A DNA stretch of 64,000 nucleotides from Siphonodentalium dalli. Taxonomy: Eukaryota > Mollusca > Scaphopoda > Gadilida > Siphonodentaliidae. Position 1 is the first letter of the stretch; every line of letters begins with the position of its first letter. Of the stretch, positions 54,801 to 60,800 are shown piece by piece. Location of the stretch: positions 94,664,707-94,728,706 of the forward strand of contig CP136067.1 in the NCBI GenBank assembly GCA_032622095.1. Direction: 5' to 3'. The position numbers were made by a program, and so were the translations under genes. The notes below the pieces were generated by a model, which ran no database searches, was not told where the DNA came from, and worked only from the letters and a program-made list of their open reading frames with translations.

Positions 54801-57800
54801 AGCAAGAGTTTTCTCTTAATTTATTGTTGGGTGGCATTAACCCTTATATGACAGTTGCTTCCTGATTTTTTGTGAAAACCCTGTGCCAATGCATTCTCTT
54901 ATATATCTGAGTTGACCATATGTCGCCTCGCATATATAAGAGAATGCATTGGCCTAACAATTTTTTAATTTTTTATAATTGTTAAAAAATGTAAGAAAAA
55001 AAGAAAAAAATTGTTAAAGAATGTAAGAAATAATGATAAAAAAATTGATAAAAAATGTTAAAGAATGTAAGGAAAAATTATAATAATTAATAAAGTATGT
55101 AAGAAAAAAATGATAAAAAATGGTAATTATTGTTAAAGAATGTAAGAAAAAATGATAAGATTGTTAAAGAATATAAGAACAAATGAAAAAAACCTGTTAT
55201 AGAATGTAAGAAAAAAATTATAAAAAATGATTAACACGACGTCTACATTCCATTTACATTGATAACATTATGACTGAATATCTGGTCTACTTGATTAAGT
55301 GGAGAGATACTAGAATTACTTTTAAGTATGATCCATGTTGTGTTGAAAATACACTCCGAGAATGGGATGTATGACTACCGAGAATTGTGATGACCTTGAC
55401 CCGCATTCAAGTGACTACAGATCGTGTATGTGCTACAGCCACAATGCTTTATGATTGGACCTTGTGGTACAGCATGCCAGAATGTTTATATTCTGTTCTA
55501 TTGTAAGTTTAGAGTGTGGATAAATAATTTATTTATTTATCTCTGTACGCTGGCCTGTAAATATGGTGCCAGACATTTGCAGAATGATGTCCATAGAGGG
55601 TGAATTTAGTGACGCTACCATGCACAGCAGGCTAGCATCACTAAATTCACCTCACTCACTTCTCTGGAAAGTATCTTTTTTATCAAATTAATGAGTTTTT
55701 TTAGTTTCTTTAGAACATTTTAACTTTTTTTATTTAGTTTCTCTGTATCCCTAAATTGGCAGATGACATAATTAATAATTGAGGTGACCAATGGGTTCAC
55801 ATTCCATCTTCACCATCTGGGAAAATAAATCTGAGTTTAGATTTCCTAGTCGAAGATGAGGCCCAAGCAGAACAAGGTCCCCCAGAGGGGGATTTTCAAT
55901 TTTTTTTAGCATCACTAAATTCACCCTCTGGGGACCTCATTCTTCAAGTGTCCGCACCATATTTTGAGGCCTGTCTGTACTGTACGTCTATCTGCCTGAA
56001 TGATTCTATTCTTTTTCTAAATCCCCAGATATTAAAACAAAAAAACTTTCCCATTGTGTAGTTTAGTAAAATGTTAGATGAACATTTTGTTCTGTCTGTG
56101 TTTGTGTTCTGTTTTTCTGTTTTCGTTGTGTTTTTTGTTAGTAGCGACGTTCAATGTCCTTGTTTATGTTGTGTTTTATTTTGTTGGTAGTGAGTGACCT
56201 TCAATTTTATTGTTTATTTTATGTTTCGTTGTTAGGGACCTTAATTTTTTCTTTCTTAAAAGATCTTTGGTTGCGATTATACATAGAAATATTCACTGTA
56301 TTTGTGAACAACAAAATTACAGTATGACTTGGATACGAATGTCAAAAGACATGACAAAGTTAAAAAAGGCTGTCCTGTGATTTATATAATATTTTTTATA
56401 CTCAGATAACTATTGGCATATTTCGCTTATCGACAATCATAGTTTTGATTTAATGTTTTATTGCAGATTGTGCACCTTTTGAGGAGCACATAATATATAT
56501 AGTTTATTATTCACTTTGGGCTAGTCTCACCGTCCTCATAGTGGAAAAGCCATACGTTGAAAAGTGATGTGACTTGCTATGCATGATGTCAATTAAGTTG
56601 GATGTTTTTTACACTAGTACTAGGTGTTCATATGAACAGAAAGTTATATTTTCTGTAAGCAAAGATATTTCTGATGGAAATAAAGCAATCATCTTTTGGA
56701 TTGCAATCTTTACCAAGATCATTATAAAAATTAGTTAAATGAAATTATAGTCTGGAAGATATTTGATTCCTTGTATAAAGGCTCATTATTTGCTGCAATC
56801 CTTCACAAAATGTTCATGTGTCGTACATGGTCACAATAAATAAATTTCTAGATCCTTATCCAACTTATTTTTCCAATTACATACTCCGGGCCTAATGTAA
56901 TCTCTGAATCGTCATTTCATATGTCCACGGCCAGGAACCTACGTCACTAATGTAATCTCTAAATCGTCGCTTCATACATTCAGGGCCAAGAACCTATGTC
57001 ACTCTAAGCTGTCGCTTCATACATTCAGGAACCTACATCACTAATGTAATCTCTAAATCGTCGCTTCTTATGTCCAGGGCCAGGAACCTACGTCACTAAT
57101 GTAATCTCTAAACTGCCACTTTATACATTCAGGAACCTACATCACTAATGTAATCTCTAAACCGTTGCTTCATACGTTCATGGCCAAGAACCATGTCACT
57201 CTAAATCGTCGCTTCATACATTCAGGAACCTACTTCACTAATGTAACCTCTAAACCATCGCTTCATATATTCAGGAACCTACTGCACTAATGTATCTCTA
57301 AACTGTCGCTTCATACGTTCAGGAACCTATGTCACTAATGTAATCTCAAAACCATCGCTTCATACATTTAGGAACCTACGTCACTAATGTAATTTCTAAA
57401 TCGTCACTCCAGACATTCAGGAACCTATGTCACTAATGTACAGTAATGCTCTAAGTAATCGACTTCTTAACCATAGCAGAATTATGGGTAAATTTTCAGG
57501 ATTTAGTCGGAAATATGGCTTGTTGCCATTCATCGGAAAGCTCTCGGGGAGAGCTTTCCGATAAATGGCAACAAGCCATATTTCCGACCAAATCCTGAAA
57601 AGTTACCCATAATTCTGCTGTGGTTAAGAAGTCGATTACTTAGAGCATTACTGTAATCTCTAAACTGTCACTTTAGACATTCGGATAGCTGCTATCCAGA
57701 AAGCATGCAGTGGATGAGCTAGATATTTGTTGCAGGAGTTGTTGTTCTTAAGAGCGAAATTGATTATGTGCATTTTACGAACATCTAAATGGTCGATGCG

Positions 57801-60800
57801 TGCTAGATACTCAAAATCAGGGCATGATCAATGCCTACTTTCCTTGTAAATGTCAGTTATAAATGTGAGTTTTTAATGATTACTAATTTTTGAGTGCGCT
57901 CTGTGAATTTCCACAGCTCATGTACTATTTTATCTCGTTAAACAAATGCTTAAAGTGATGTGAAACACTCCTGTAGGGTGATCAAATAGAAATCTTGCTC
58001 AAAGTAGTTATTTAAAAAAATGATCATATCCAAGTTGACAACACACACCGTCATTCTTGTATATTAATTAAATGCAGTGACTCTTGGTGGCGAAATTATT
58101 TTCATTAGTTTATCACCAATAGTTGCGTCCCAAATCGAGAAGTAAATATTTACAATTGAGCGTAGTTCAGACAATGTTTTCTATGGAGTATGGAGTGGAA
58201 CGGTCGATTTGCTTGAAATTTTCGGCGATGTTAGTATAATGCTACATTCCTCCAGTTAACATAGCCCCTGAATACTAACTGATCAGTTTCACGCACCCGA
58301 ATAAGTCCATAATTTGTCTTTAAATATGTTTTAAACAAATTTGAAAGCAAACCAGCTTTGAATTTATAGAGACTTGATCGGTGATGTAGGTTTCTGGCCC
58401 TTATACTTTTTTTTTTCAATTACACACTGTAAAAGCTGAGGGTAATTAATCTCTGCTCCATGGTTAAAAGACTGACACATTTCAGGGAGATGATATCTCC
58501 TAACTCGCCTCTGTGAACGTTATCTCTGCATGTTGCGAACTATTTTCTTTTTGTCTATTTCAGGAAAAGAAAGAGCAAGAGCGACAGATACATCATGTAA
58601 TGTTACAGGGACCTGTTAGACCCGAGGTTCTTATACCCCCCAGTCCCAGGCCAGGTAAGTCACTCGGTAAATGGATACATCATGTAATGTTAAAATAATA
58701 AATATGAATTGAGGACACCCATCTGGAAAAGTTTCTATCAATTAATATAAATTATATTTATAATTTCTTATCATATCAGCAGGACAGTTTCATGGGCTAT
58801 TTTTAGAACAAATCCGCACAAAAACATTCTGAATTTCCAAAAAAGAGAACTCTTTAACTTTGTAGCAACCTTAATCACGTCTCATTGCATTCATTTTCAC
58901 CATGATCTTACGATTGAAACAAACCACATTATGCCTTTATAGACAAATAATATACCAAATCTTCAGTTGTGTCTGTATTTTATAGCAATTTGTAGTCTTG
59001 TGATCGGGATTTATAAAATTTATGTTGTTGTAATTGTGGCCCGGGAGAGATGGACCATCTTTAAAATTTGTTATTTGTTTCATTCTAGCAGTTGGGCCTG
59101 GAATGGTCCCCAATATGCCAACAACACCGACCAAAGATTCCAGCATTAGGCTGACTGGTCCCCCGACTCCCGGATCTCCAGGACAACAAGGCTTTTCTCA
59201 AAGGTTCCCAAACAGACCACCCATGCCCCCCGGTCAGCCGGGAATGCCGCCACATTCTATGCCTGGTCAAGGTCACATGCCGATGCGCATGTCGATGATG
59301 GTCCCGGGTCAGCCAGGAATGGCGGGTATGCCTGGAATACCAGGTCAGCCAGGAATGCCGGGTCCACCAGGTCAGCCAGGAATGCCGGGTCTGCCAGGAA
59401 TGCCAGGTCATCCAGGAATGCCTGGTCTACCAGGAATGCCGGGTCTGCCAGGAATGCCAGGTCCGCCAGGAATGCCGGGTCTGCCAGGAATGCCAGGAAT
59501 GCCGGGTCCGCCAGGAATGCCGGGTCCGCCAGGAATGCCAGGTCAGATAACATTGCCAGGACAACCACCCATGAGAGGACCTCCACCACTTCCGGGTCAG
59601 CTTCAAATGCCTGGACAGCCTCCGATGCCCGGGCAGCCACCGTTGCCAGGTCAGATGCATCCTGGGCAGCCACCTATGTTCCCGTCGATCGCCATGCCTC
59701 CTCCAACACCCCCACACCCTGGCAAGTATCCTTATGTCTATGCCTTGAAATAGTGTCTGTCATTTGCAGAATGAGGTCCCCAGAGAATGAATTTAGTGAC
59801 CACCTTGCACATCAGGCTAGCTTCAATAAATTCACCAACTGAGGACCTCATTCTGCTTAGGACCCCTATCTGGGAAGTATCTATAGTCTCAAATTAACAT
59901 TGTTTTTAGTTACATTTTCCCTTCTGTTTCTATATCCCCTAACTTGCAGAAGATAAAATGCATAATCGAGGTGACTAATGGGTGAACATCACCAACTTTA
60001 ACTATGGAACATTAATCTGATCCTAAGCAGAATTAGGTTCCCAGAGGAGGAATTTGGTGATTCTATCCCAGTGTGTATATGAATATAAATGTGAAATTTC
60101 TCATTTGATCTGAAGATAAATAATTTTTTAAGGTTTCTTGGAAGCAGAAATGAGCCCTTAGAAGCGAAGAAATAGCTTCTTTTGATGTCAAATTAAAACA
60201 AAATTTCTTGCTACAATTGCGGCCTTGTGGTCCATGGTCTGCTGCTTTGTGCACTAATTAAAGGCCCACTTAATTTTTGAACCCTCAGATAATTTTAAAT
60301 AAAATATATGCCATATTATATACCATTTGGAAGAGGAAGCTCCAAAACATTGTATTATCAACTTATTCCATGTAATTAGCTGTGAACATGTTGTTACTGA
60401 CTTGTGTTCTGTGCTCAAGTTTCTTTATTTTCAATGGAAGGGGAATAACTCTATATCTCGATATCTTAAGATATAGAGTTATTCCCCTTTACATTTTTTG
60501 CTTGAATTCTGCATTCTGGGAGCCATAATGGTGGAAATCTTTCTATGATATCAGCTGTTTTCTAATTCTCTATGGGCATCTTCTGAGACACAGACATTTC
60601 AAATGGTGATGAATTATAGTATTTTAATCTTATTTTATGGCATAGATTGTTATTAAAACCGTATAATAAGACACTATAAAAAAAATAATCGTGACTCGAA
60701 AATTGTAAAGATTATATGCCGTTTAAGTCAATTTCATAAATTAACTGCTTTATTTACAGACGAGACAGGACCAGAGGCGGAAAAAAAGCATATGAAGTAT

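Noticed and set aside
59290-59560. Collagen gene fragment
   Set aside because: GMPG/GPPG repeats resemble collagen, but the exon is in phase with KMT2C/D exons 21 and 23, so it is a linker of that protein.
59257-59717. Long minus-strand open frames across exon 22
   Set aside because: Shadows of the GMPG coding repeat; periodic GC-rich coding sequence keeps the opposite frames open.
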